NCBI GenBank assembly: GCA_964537285.1
Contig: CAZHZT010000010.1
Location: 8,675 to 72,674 of the forward strand
DNA: 64,000 bases
Direction: 5' to 3'
From: CAZHZT01 sp964537285
Lineage (GTDB): Bacteria; Bacteroidota; Bacteroidia; Chitinophagales; Saprospiraceae
Both the position numbers and the translations under genes were made by a program. Position 1 is the first letter of the stretch, and each line of letters starts with the position of its first letter. Positions 52,723 to 61,074 of this stretch are shown here, piece by piece. Below the pieces are notes generated by a model that was not told the origin of the DNA, made no database searches, and saw only the letters and a program-made list of their open reading frames with translations.

Positions 52723-52814
52723 CTTTCCCACCGTTTCCCTCAACCTATTTTTGTCGATGATCTGCGAGACTTTGTAGAGAAGAACAACTACTATGCAAAA
52801 TAACACTACCTTGC

Positions 52815-52846
52815 ATTGCATAATACTTAAAATTCCCATATATTTG
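52815..52846 (+). promoter_or_regulatory. promoter and possible operator of the PadR-PspC operon
   Basis: ATTG (52815-52818), 20 nt, TATATTTG (52839-52846): a good fit to TTTG-N20-TAnnTTTG. The -33 side overlaps an inverted repeat TATGCAA-N12-TTGCATT (about 52793-52818), a plausible PadR self-repression site (inference). Confidence 0.5.
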
Positions 52847-52868
52847 TATTGTAATTAAAAGAGATGCA

Positions 52869-53228
52869 ATGGCAAATGAATTAGATAAATTAGTAGAAAA
52901 AACCAAGACCCAATTAAAAAAGGGTATCCTGGAAATTTGTATCTTATCGATCGTTTCACAGGAGAAGGGGTACTCTACTGAGATCATTCGCAAATTGAGT
53001 GAATCGAAGCTAATTGTAAAGGAAGGCACGGTATATCCGCTATTAGCTCGTTTAAAAAACGCCGGTTTTCTTGAGTATGATTGGGAAGAGTCCACTTCGG
53101 GGCCACCCCGGAAATCATACAGTACCACCGAAAAGGGAGATGATTTTTTGAAAGAGCTCCTACTTAGCTGGGGGCAATTAGTTAATGCAGTAAACCAACT
53201 CACCAAAAATATTTCGATCGATGAATAA
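52869..53228 (+). CDS. PadR family transcriptional regulator
   Basis: A 119-residue winged-helix protein: KKGILEICILSIVSQEKGYS, LSESKLIVKEGTVYPLLARL and GPPRKSYSTTEKGDDFLKEL are the PadR signature. The final ~25 residues form a dimer helix. Its stop overlaps the start of the PspC gene by 8 nt, so the two are translationally coupled and the regulator likely controls the pair. Confidence 0.93.
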   Translation: MANELDKLVEKTKTQLKKGILEICILSIVSQEKGYSTEIIRKLSESKLIVKEGTVYPLLARLKNAGFLEYDWEESTSGPPRKSYSTTEKGDDFLKELLLSWGQLVNAVNQLTKNISIDE

Positions 53229-55374
53229 AGTATTCAATATCAATTTAGGAGGCATACCTTTCACCATCGACGAGGGCGCTTATCACGAACTTGAGCGTTA
53301 TTTAGCCTCCTTACACAATCATTTCAAGACCTCTGATGGATACGAGGATATTATCAATGATATAGAGGCGCGTTTGGCTGAGCTATTTAAGGAGCAGCTG
53401 GGCAGCCGCGAAATTGTAAGCACCAGAGATGTCAGTGCGGCTAAATCAATAATGGGTACACCTGAAGATTTTGGCGCTGAAGAACTTGAGCCAGAGGCAA
53501 AAGCTCAGGAGAAAGAGGATTCAAAATATCGTATGGGAAAGCGTTTTTTCAGAGATCCGGAAGATCAGGTGATTGGCGGGGTATGCTCAGGCATAGCGGC
53601 TTATCTGGGCATAAATGACCCCATTTGGGTGCGGTTAGCATTTGTTTTGATCACGCTTTCAGGTGGTTTTGGAGTGGCCTTGTACTTGATATTATGGGCC
53701 ATTTCTCCAGAAGCTAAAACAGCAGCAGATCGCCTGGCTATCCGCGGCAAAAAAATTGATATTTCCAGCATTGCGAATACTATTGAAAGTGAATTTGATA
53801 ATATTTCAGATCAAATTTCGAGTTTAAGCCGTGCTAAAAAAAAAAGCAGGCCGTCCGGGAAGGTTGAGCACCCGGTACGATCCTTTATATCTGGATTAGG
53901 TAAAGTACTGGCAGGATTTATTGAAATCATTCGCAGGCTTTTAAAGCCCATATTCTTCATAGTAGGTGTAATTTTCATCATCAGTCTGGCCCTTGCCTGG
54001 GTCGGGCTGATTGTTGGAGTTATTTTTTCAGCCCCTATTTTAGAATATATTATTTCAGGGAACTACATTTTAAATGTTTTTGCGGTAATCAATGTAATTT
54101 CATTAATTGGAGTCCCATTGATTTCCCTTCAATTATTAGCTTCCAAGATCTTGTTCCGGTCCAAAATTCACATACGTTGGAAAACAGGCCTATTTGTATT
54201 CTGGGGCTTAAACCTGGCTAGCTTGTTCTTTATAACTTCTATCACGGCAAGAGATTTCAGCGAGGGATTCACGGTTAATATGAGCCAGGAAACTTATCCT
54301 CAGCTGGACACCCTCGAGCTTGTAGTTCAGGATGATCGAATAGATAAAATGGTATCTCTTGGTGATAAACTTTACCTGGGCAATGACGAATTGACCTTTC
54401 AAAATGTAGAACTCAGACTTCATAAGGCTAAAGGAAAATCCTTTAAAATTTCAATTGATCATCACTCAAGGGGAGCGAATAGAGAAAATGCCTCTAAAAC
54501 TGCCGAGGCGATTAATATGTCCTACATTTGGGAAGGGCAGCAGCTATCATTCCCTAGCCGTTTCAACATTCCGAAAGGCGAGCATTGGAGAGCACAAAAA
54601 GTAATTATCAATGTTTATGTTCCGGAAGGAAAAGTGATCAAGTGCAACAAAGCAGCAAGGTACAAAGGCGTCGTTCGGCGTATTCCTCCTATTGATAATA
54701 GCTATGATAGCCCACATAATTTTTATGATCACTACTGGAAAATGGGACCAGAAGGATTGATCTCTGCAGAATTGGCAACTGAGAAAAAGCTCGAAAACCG
54801 CTATGCTTTTTCCGACTTTAACGAGCTTTTGATCGATGGCCCTATGCAAGTATTCATTGAGAAATCAGACAATTACGACATTAGAATTACCGGGCCTACC
54901 AGACAGGCAGAGCAGATCGAGTTTGTACAAACCGGCAATACACTCACCATTACCACTGACGATTTCCAAGACCAAGCCCCAAGAATGTATATTTACATGC
55001 CTGGACTAAGTGCTATTACATTTAGAAACACTCAAGACAGCAAAATAATTGGATTTAAAGAAGATCAAATGCTCATAAAGCATCTTAGTGAATCTAAGCT
55101 GGATTGTGTTATCGAAACGAATCATCTCAATATCATAGCTCAGGGAAGTAAAGAAATAGATTTACGAGGTTCAAGCACAGATCTTGCTGCATCTATTGAT
55201 AAGGGGGCTTTTTTAAATGCTGAAAGCTTTACGACCTCTACCGCAAACTTACAAGCCAAAGGTTATGCGAGGGCTAAGCTCATGGTAAAAGATGAATTGT
55301 TCTATGAAGTGGAAGACTTGAACAATATAGAGGTACTAGGGCAACCCAAGATGATAGAACTGGGGGATAACTAA
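53221..55374 (+). CDS. PspC-domain membrane protein with beta-helix-like tail
   Basis: A 717-residue protein. Residues 1-100 hold an acidic domain (YHELERYLASLHNHF, DIEARLAELFKEQL). Residues about 107-168 are a PspC domain (FFRDPEDQVIGGVCSGIAAY, LYLILWAISPEA). Further spans lie around 235-270, 280-300 and 325-345. The outer ~370 residues form a beta-rich region whose end (FNELLIDGPMQVFIEKSDNY, RGSSTDLAASIDKGAFL) resembles DUF2807-type stacked strands. PadR/PspC pairs are common in the phylum and tied to envelope stress, though the signal is not known. Confidence 0.85.
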   Translation: MNKVFNINLGGIPFTIDEGAYHELERYLASLHNHFKTSDGYEDIINDIEARLAELFKEQLGSREIVSTRDVSAAKSIMGTPEDFGAEELEPEAKAQEKEDSKYRMGKRFFRDPEDQVIGGVCSGIAAYLGINDPIWVRLAFVLITLSGGFGVALYLILWAISPEAKTAADRLAIRGKKIDISSIANTIESEFDNISDQISSLSRAKKKSRPSGKVEHPVRSFISGLGKVLAGFIEIIRRLLKPIFFIVGVIFIISLALAWVGLIVGVIFSAPILEYIISGNYILNVFAVINVISLIGVPLISLQLLASKILFRSKIHIRWKTGLFVFWGLNLASLFFITSITARDFSEGFTVNMSQETYPQLDTLELVVQDDRIDKMVSLGDKLYLGNDELTFQNVELRLHKAKGKSFKISIDHHSRGANRENASKTAEAINMSYIWEGQQLSFPSRFNIPKGEHWRAQKVIINVYVPEGKVIKCNKAARYKGVVRRIPPIDNSYDSPHNFYDHYWKMGPEGLISAELATEKKLENRYAFSDFNELLIDGPMQVFIEKSDNYDIRITGPTRQAEQIEFVQTGNTLTITTDDFQDQAPRMYIYMPGLSAITFRNTQDSKIIGFKEDQMLIKHLSESKLDCVIETNHLNIIAQGSKEIDLRGSSTDLAASIDKGAFLNAESFTTSTANLQAKGYARAKLMVKDELFYEVEDLNNIEVLGQPKMIELGDN

Positions 55375-55379
55375 TTTTA

Positions 55380-55411
55380 GTAGAGAGGCACGCTGCCGCG
55401 TGCCTCTCTAC
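55380..55411. terminator. hairpin after the PspC gene
   Basis: A 14-bp perfect stem, GTAGAGAGGCACGC (55380-55393) and its complement (55398-55411), starts 6 nt past the stop. No T-run follows, but its placement makes a terminator or 3'-end stabiliser likely. Confidence 0.55.
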
Positions 55412-55574
55412 TATGAAAACGCCTTAAACCCACTACAGAACAAGTCTGTTCGTTTTTTTTGTAAAAAAAGTGTCAAATTATTGAACCAAACTCTAATTAG
55501 AGCGTTTAGTTGTGTTTTTCATTTTTTTAACCTATATTACCGATGTAAAAAAGCAGACTAGTCAAAAAAGTTAC

Positions 55575-55678
55575 GTTCTTTGACAAATTGTGTGGAACTT
55601 CTAAATGATAAGCCTTGAATGCTCTTGTGGCTGAAAAGATTATCATTTTGAAGTTCCACACAATTTATGTCAAAGAAC
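55575..55678. repeat. family A palindromic repeat (A6)
   Basis: GTTCTTTGACAAATTGTGTG to CAATTTATGTCAAAGAAC, with loop TGAATGCTCTTGTGGCTGAA. It ends 17 bp before the ATG of the PAS-AraC gene, nearly the same spacing as A2 to the Rieske-FMN gene. It would fold as a large hairpin in the leader. Confidence 0.85.
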
Positions 55679-55695
55679 TAAAAGTTAAAAGAAAG

Positions 55696-56454
55696 ATGTT
55701 ACCACATATTGCCGTAATACTCAGAGATTCTCAGCGCAGAATTCAGTGGGTCAATTACGACTTCACGATAATTACGGGCTACCAAATGGAAGAAGTGATT
55801 GGACAGACTCCGGGAAAGCTTCTTCAAGGCCCCGATACAGAACAAGATGCTATAGAGCGTATTCGCCTTGCCCTCAGGAAAAGATATCCATTAAAAGATG
55901 TACTTACCAACTACAGGAAAAACGGAGACCCTTACCCTTGTAAATTAGTTATATACCCTATTTTTGATTTTGCAGGAACCCTGCAAAACTTCATTGCTTT
56001 TGAGGTAGATGGCAATGAAGTTCCCGACGAATCGGACATTCCGATGCTTCAGTTAAAAGATAAGTATGGCTCTTCCAGCTTAAAGGGGACTAACGAGATT
56101 AAACTCTTCAACAACTTAAATGTGCTGCTTTCAAAAGAAAAAGTTTATCTAAACTCTGAACTGAGCTTAAAACAAGTAGCAGACAGGCTTCAAACGAATA
56201 CGAAGTACCTTTCACAGGTGGTCAATAAACATTTTGGAAGTAACTTCCAAACTTATTTAAATACCTTTCGGGTAGAAGAAGCAAAAAAGAAAGTCTTAGA
56301 TCCTGCCTTAAGTCACCTAACACTCTACGGAATTGCCTTACAGTGCGGATTTAAGAACAAATCTACTTTTTACAAAGTATTTAAAGATATTACCGGACTA
56401 ACCCCCAGGGCCTTTATTAAGGGAGCAATGATCAGCAGCAATGGAATATCTTAG
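55696..56454 (+). CDS. PAS (LOV-like) domain regulator with AraC-type HTH
   Basis: A 252-residue protein (MLPHIAVILRDSQRRIQWVN; the ATG at 55696 is chosen because upstream codons are the palindrome A6). The PAS domain of about 110 residues has GYQMEEVIGQTPGKLLQGPD, aligned with the LOV motif GRNCRFLQG, but the flavin-binding Cys is absent. The C-terminal AraC HTH (about 150-245) has LSLKQVADRLQTNTKYLSQV and YGIALQCGFKNKSTFYKVFK. A one-protein sensor; signal unknown. Confidence 0.88.
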   Translation: MLPHIAVILRDSQRRIQWVNYDFTIITGYQMEEVIGQTPGKLLQGPDTEQDAIERIRLALRKRYPLKDVLTNYRKNGDPYPCKLVIYPIFDFAGTLQNFIAFEVDGNEVPDESDIPMLQLKDKYGSSSLKGTNEIKLFNNLNVLLSKEKVYLNSELSLKQVADRLQTNTKYLSQVVNKHFGSNFQTYLNTFRVEEAKKKVLDPALSHLTLYGIALQCGFKNKSTFYKVFKDITGLTPRAFIKGAMISSNGIS

Positions 56455-56834
56455 CTTCTTATACCTGAATCATCAAACCACCCCAATCATCCTAGTGCTT
56501 CAGGAACAAAAGCCTTCCTCGCAACTGCAATTACGTAAAGGGTATGAATTCCGGAATTAAGACACTCATAAGCTTAAATTAATTGGAATACTCCTTTTTT
56601 AAGTGCAACTTGCTACTGTAATTAAGTTTAGTCAAAAAGCACAGAAAGAAAAAACGCACTTATTTGAAGGAAATCAAATAAGAGGAGAATTTTATTATCT
56701 ACTCCTGGCTGCGATGACAAAGAAGAATAAACAGGTATTTTGAAAAAAATCTTTGATTTTGAACCAAAATATTGACGCATTCTCTCTTTTTCAAACGAAT
56801 CGCAACTTGCATTAACTAGAAAAAAAGCAGAATC
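56455..56834. other. 380-nt intergenic stretch, nothing recognised
   Basis: No ORF with coding character, tRNA, or long palindrome was seen. There is a weak A/T-rich dyad near 56660-56690 (TTATTTGA/TCAAATAA). It may hold the promoter of the small ORF at 56835. Confidence 0.4.
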
Positions 56835-57011
56835 ATGGATATCACAACCACCAGAAGCAAAGATTGGGGAGCTCTTTATTTTTTTATAGACAACTCCAAG
56901 AGCCATGTATTTGAAGCTATACTCAAGAACTTTCGGTCTCTAACAGAGGACAAACGAAGGATCCTCGAAGACTTGGGGGTAATCAATCAAAACGGATTAG
57001 AGAAAAGCTGA
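56835..57011 (+). CDS. small ORF, 58 residues, unknown
   Basis: ATG at 56835 to TGA at 57011 encodes MDITTTRSKDWGALYFFIDN, then a charged helical half (EAILKNFRSLTEDKRRILED) and LGVINQNGLEKS. The composition is protein-like: aromatic core, then amphipathic helix. It ends one base before the convergent amidohydrolase stop. No family recognised; could be a real small protein or chance. Confidence 0.4.
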   Translation: MDITTTRSKDWGALYFFIDNSKSHVFEAILKNFRSLTEDKRRILEDLGVINQNGLEKS

Positions 57012-57012
57012 T

Positions 57013-58191
57013 TTACACTAATTTTCGTACTTGAGTATTCGCATTTACCTTTAAGTCATGCCCCAAATTTAATAAATTCAACCCGGGAGCTTTCCCAACT
57101 TCCAAACTGCCCAAGTCCGCCTCAAAACCCAAGGCTTCAGCACCATTTAAGGTTGCCCATTTTAAAAGCATATCTGTAGAAACATAAGATTGGTAACGAG
57201 CAATGGTTTTAATCTCTTCCAATACGGATAGCTGCCAATTAGACGTCAGACTGTCTGTTCCTATAGTGACCTTGGCATTAGTATTAATAAAAAACTGATA
57301 ATTTGGAAGGCGGTTTTCAATATATAGATTAGCATTTGGACAAGTAGCCCAATATACTTTTTCGTTCCATTCCAGTGCGGCATTAATATCCTCTTCTGTT
57401 GTCATTGTATTGTGTACAAAAAGGGTGCGTTGTGCGGGGTCCATATGATTTAAAGCGTAGAGAATTGAGGGCTTGTTAGTCACTTCAAAGTGGTCTAAAG
57501 AAAAGCCAAAGGTTTGATACCAGTCAATAAATCCCCCTGATTTAGATTTGAATAATTCATTCTCGGCGGATGTTTCCTGATTATGGATACTTACCGTTAC
57601 GGGCGTATGGTTGGCCTCATTAATGAGTTCGAATAATTTTGGAGAGACGGTGTAGGGAGCGTGAGGCGCACAACTTTTTTTATTCCCATTTGAATCACTC
57701 TGCGCATTGAATACCGCTTTATAGTTTCCAAAGTGCATTTCTGCTTGATCCGGCTGCAAGAAATCAAACATTTCAACAAAGGAATAATATCGGATCGGGC
57801 TTTCATTTTTACATACAACAGTGTCCGCTTTATTCGAAATATCTCCTACCGCCACAATGCCCTGATCGTACATGTATTGATCCTCCTGTTTAATAGCATC
57901 AAGGATTTCTTCCATTGGGAAATCTCTAAACTGCACCACCTTTTGAAGGAAAGAAAGCAAGCCTGTACCCGTATCAACCAAGCCTTTCATATGAGAAAGC
58001 TCCAGATGACAGTGCGTGTTGATGAACCCAGGAACAATCGCCCCTCTATATATTTCAAGGCTTGCAAGATCGTGTTCACTCCGGCTTTGAATATCCAGAA
58101 TTCTTCCATTATCCTCATCAATAATAATTACAGCCTCTTTCAACATCGGGCCATTGACTGGAAAAATATAATCTGCTGAAATTTTTCTCAT
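57013..58191 (-). CDS. amidohydrolase family deaminase-like enzyme
   Basis: A 392-residue metal-dependent hydrolase. Metal motif THCHLELSHMKG (HxH about 59-61), CAPHAPYTVS with a third-ligand region, VSIHNQETSAENELF, FVHNTMTTEEDINAAL and GTDSLTSNWQLSVLEEI with the catalytic Asp. This is the layout of cytosine, guanine or S-adenosylhomocysteine/aminofutalosine deaminases. The N terminus (MRKISADYIFPVNGPMLKEA) is the small beta domain. Substrate not assignable. Next to a DUF1015 gene upstream, 11 nt apart, so probably one operon. Confidence 0.88.
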   Translation of the reverse strand: MRKISADYIFPVNGPMLKEAVIIIDEDNGRILDIQSRSEHDLASLEIYRGAIVPGFINTHCHLELSHMKGLVDTGTGLLSFLQKVVQFRDFPMEEILDAIKQEDQYMYDQGIVAVGDISNKADTVVCKNESPIRYYSFVEMFDFLQPDQAEMHFGNYKAVFNAQSDSNGNKKSCAPHAPYTVSPKLFELINEANHTPVTVSIHNQETSAENELFKSKSGGFIDWYQTFGFSLDHFEVTNKPSILYALNHMDPAQRTLFVHNTMTTEEDINAALEWNEKVYWATCPNANLYIENRLPNYQFFINTNAKVTIGTDSLTSNWQLSVLEEIKTIARYQSYVSTDMLLKWATLNGAEALGFEADLGSLEVGKAPGLNLLNLGHDLKVNANTQVRKLV

Positions 58192-58202
58192 GAGATTTTT
58201 TT

Positions 58203-59315
58203 TTATTCTAATTCGTAAACAATCAAACCGTTGCGCATTCTCGGTTCGAACCAGGTAGACTTTGGCGGCATAATCTCCCCTTTATCGGAGATAAGCTTTA
58301 CATCCTCTAATGCAACAGGATACAGCATGAAGCCAATTCGATGATCACTCTTCAATATGCGGCTTTTAAACCCGGCAATTCCCTGACGTCCTTCAACATA
58401 TTTAATTTGATCATCAAAGCGGATATCGTCAATTTCAAGAATCTCTTTGTAGATGTATTTATCTAATAAGCTGGCATCAAGGACAACATCATCGGAAGCG
58501 TGAGCATCAAGGACTTCTTGCTTCCAACGCAGACGGTACCATTCATGATTTATATACATGACGAGTTCATGTTTTCGGGAGGGTTTAGCAGGTTCATTTA
58601 GAACATCAATTTCAAAAACCTTCGACAGGCGAGCCATTAATTTGGTCATTGTTATTTCTTCCAATGCTTCCACTACCCTATTATAATCGTGTACTTCAAG
58701 TTCACTTGAAGGGAAAAGCGCACAAAGCAACCAATTATAGCGTTCCCCATCTTCTTTTCCTTTACGACGTTGATGCAATAAGGCAGTTGTAGAACTACGG
58801 TGATGCCCATCAGCAATATAAGAATAGCCAACCTTCTCTTTAAAGAGGTGCTGCAATTTAGCGAGTAGAGCACCATCGGTTATTTCCCAGAATATATGAT
58901 CTTCATTTTCTTCATCGAAATGAGATTCAAAGAAGGGTTCATGCTCCTTTTTATAGCTATTGATAATTGCCTGAATGTCATCAACGGTATCATAAAAAAG
59001 CAATACAGGTTTAACCATTGCTCCACGTTGAAGCATTAGATGCATCTGCTGTTGTTCTTTAGCAGCCAAGGTATTTTCATGCTTTTTGATTCGTCCTTCC
59101 AGATAGTCATCAATTTCAGTACAAGCTAAAAGGCCCGTGTAGGAACGATGTTGACTTCTGATTTCATAGATATAAAAGCCTTCATGAGGTGATTTATAGA
59201 AAAAACCACTATTCTTATACTCTCTATATAATTCTTTAACTGCCCCAAAAAATGAATCAGGCGAAGTAATGTAGTCAAAGTTCGGGTAAACAGCTTGGAA
59301 AGGATGCAGTCTCAT
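58203..59315 (-). CDS. DUF1015 family protein
   Basis: A 370-residue protein: MRLHPFQAVYPNFDYITSPD, GFYIYEIRSQHRSYTGLLAC, and the conserved YSYIADGHHRSSTTALLHQR (about 167-186), the strongest family motif with a possible metal-binding His pair. DUF1015 proteins are cytosolic and of unknown biochemistry, often near serine-metabolism genes in other genomes; not so here. Followed by the amidohydrolase after 11 nt. Confidence 0.88.
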   Translation of the reverse strand: MRLHPFQAVYPNFDYITSPDSFFGAVKELYREYKNSGFFYKSPHEGFYIYEIRSQHRSYTGLLACTEIDDYLEGRIKKHENTLAAKEQQQMHLMLQRGAMVKPVLLFYDTVDDIQAIINSYKKEHEPFFESHFDEENEDHIFWEITDGALLAKLQHLFKEKVGYSYIADGHHRSSTTALLHQRRKGKEDGERYNWLLCALFPSSELEVHDYNRVVEALEEITMTKLMARLSKVFEIDVLNEPAKPSRKHELVMYINHEWYRLRWKQEVLDAHASDDVVLDASLLDKYIYKEILEIDDIRFDDQIKYVEGRQGIAGFKSRILKSDHRIGFMLYPVALEDVKLISDKGEIMPPKSTWFEPRMRNGLIVYELE

Positions 59316-59472
59316 AAATTAAAATTAATTTTTCACTAACCCAATGCCAAATATGAAGAAAAAGATTGATTAAGTCACCGTCAAAAAAAAGTTTTTGATT
59401 TGGGGAAGTTATTATTTGACTGTTACCAAGCATTAGACATCAATCAACAGTGATTCTCGCTTTAAAAAATAG

Positions 59473-59569
59473 TTCTTTTGAGAGGGAGGCCTAAAGGGCT
59501 ATTTTGCGAAGCAAAACAGCCCTTTAGGCCTCCCTCTCAAAAGAATTTTACGCCGCGAAGCGGCGTAAA
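59473..59569. repeat. family C palindrome (C2)
   Basis: A 28-bp perfect stem (TTCTTTTGAGAGGGAGGCCT from 59473; complement ends 59545) with the tip TTTTGC-GAA-GCAAAA. It is followed by the hairpin TTTACGCCGCGAAGCGGCGTAAA (59547) in two halves and then GAGAATTGC further on. Same order of parts as C1, with a different stem sequence. It fills the gap between the PhoH and DUF1015 genes. Confidence 0.75.
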
Positions 59570-59607
59570 TCTGGTTTTGGATTTCCAGAACGAGAATTGC
59601 TAATTAA

Positions 59608-60645
59608 TCAATTGGGATTTTTCTCCCTGGACTCTTCCAACAAAGAGGCTGCCTTATCTCTGGCCTCCTTACGCTCTTTCTGTTCTTCATCCGCTCTGCT
59701 AAATGCATTAATGATTTCTTTTACCAAACGGTGACGAACAACATCCTGTGGTGTCAGGTATACAACCCCAATACCTTTAACATTACCGAGAACATCAACA
59801 GCTCTTCTCAAACCAGAACGAACGTTCCTTGGGAGGTCAACCTGAGATAAATCACCGGTAATGATACACTTAGCCGTTGGCCCCAATCGGGTTAGGAACA
59901 TTTTTATTTGCAAGCTCGTGGAGTTCTGTGCTTCATCAAGAATGATAAAAGCATTATCCAGCGTACGCCCACGCATGAAAGCCAATGGAGCCACTTCGAT
60001 CACTCTTGTAGCCATGAAATGGTCGAGCTTATCCGCCGGAAGCATATCATCCAGGGCATCGTACAAGGGGCGAAGATAAGGATCGACCTTTTCTTTGAGA
60101 TCTCCGGGAAGAAAACCCAGGTTCTCCCCAGCTTCAACAGCCGGCCGTGTAAGGATGATCTTTTTGACGACCCTGTTTTTTAGCGCCCTTACCGCCAGAG
60201 CCACAGCAGTATAGGTTTTACCGGTACCTGCAGGGCCAATAGCAAAAACGATGTCATTGGACTCTGATGCTTCGACCAGTTTTCTTTGATTGTGTGTTTT
60301 GGCTTTAATCGGTTTGCCCCCTCTACCGTGTACTATGGTAACGGTTGGGGTGCTTCCATTAGAGGCATCTGCAATATGTGACTCAAAGGGGTTATCCCCA
60401 TTGATGAGCCCTTCAATGGTTTGTTTATCCAGTTGCTTAAATTCTTTAAGCGTTCGGACCATCATTTCAAATTTTTGCTTAACCTCCTGGGTGTGTTTTT
60501 TTTCACCAATAATCTTGACGCTGTTACCGCGAGCAGTAATGGTTACTTCGGGATAAGCTTCGCGCAGGATATTTAATTTGGCGTTTTGTTGCCCTAGTAA
60601 ATCCAGAGGATCCACGCCATCAATGGTGAGAATGATTTCGCTCAA
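59608..60645 (-). CDS. PhoH-family ATPase
   Basis: A 345-residue PhoH-like protein. The N-terminal ~110 residues are a KH-like domain (ITARGNSVKIIGEKKHTQEV). The ATPase domain has Walker A FAIGPAGTGKTYTAVALAV (about 133-151), TRPAVEAGENLGFLPGDLKE and Walker B FIILDEAQNST. GDLSQVDLPRNVRSGLRRAV is the sensor region. PhoH proteins bind RNA and act near ribosome or RNA quality control; the exact job is not settled. Confidence 0.93.
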   Translation of the reverse strand: MSEIILTIDGVDPLDLLGQQNAKLNILREAYPEVTITARGNSVKIIGEKKHTQEVKQKFEMMVRTLKEFKQLDKQTIEGLINGDNPFESHIADASNGSTPTVTIVHGRGGKPIKAKTHNQRKLVEASESNDIVFAIGPAGTGKTYTAVALAVRALKNRVVKKIILTRPAVEAGENLGFLPGDLKEKVDPYLRPLYDALDDMLPADKLDHFMATRVIEVAPLAFMRGRTLDNAFIILDEAQNSTSLQIKMFLTRLGPTAKCIITGDLSQVDLPRNVRSGLRRAVDVLGNVKGIGVVYLTPQDVVRHRLVKEIINAFSRADEEQKERKEARDKAASLLEESREKNPN

Positions 60646-60685
60646 TCTTCCGATAATGGTATTTTTTAGTTTAAGCCAGCAATTT

Positions 60686-60840
60686 GGGGCTACCCCAAAA
60701 GTGGTTCTTTGCTCATGGCAGGGATAGTTTTGCTGTAAAGCAATCCTGTTATAGATTTTTTTGAAGATAAGCCTCTATAAAAGAACCTTTTCAGGCAGAA
60801 CTTCCTTACCAAGGACGAAGAACCACTTTTGGACAGCCTC
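60686..60840. repeat. family D palindromic element (D2, 155 bp)
   Basis: Ends GGGGCTACCCCAAAAGTGGT and ACCACTTTTGGACAGCCTC. The arms pair through AAAAGTGGTTCTT/AAGAACCACTTTT. It begins GGGGCT and ends GCCTC like D1 at 10268-10424 and is almost the same length. Lies upstream of the PhoH gene. Confidence 0.65.
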
Positions 60841-60926
60841 AAACTTCTGGTTTAGGTTATTTAAAATTTAGAGATATTTGTCTTTTAACTTTCCTACAAT
60901 GTTACGAAATTACGTTTTATTTTCTA

Positions 60927-61035
60927 GTTCTTTGACATAAATTGTGGAAAATGGAACTTCGAAATAATAACCCTTTCAACCACAAGGGCATTCAAGGATT
61001 ATTATTTCGAAGTTCCACACAATTTGTCAAAGAAG
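60927..61035. repeat. family A palindromic repeat (A7, inverted)
   Basis: Starts GTTCTTTGACATAAATTGTG and ends CACACAATTTGTCAAAGAAG; the loop reads TTCAACCACAAGGGCATTCA, the complement of A3's loop, so the copy is in reverse orientation. It ends 39 bp before the ATG of the SAM hydroxide adenosyltransferase-like gene. Confidence 0.85.
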
Positions 61036-61074
61036 GTATTTTCTTTTTAAAAAAATAGACTTTATTCTGTACAT

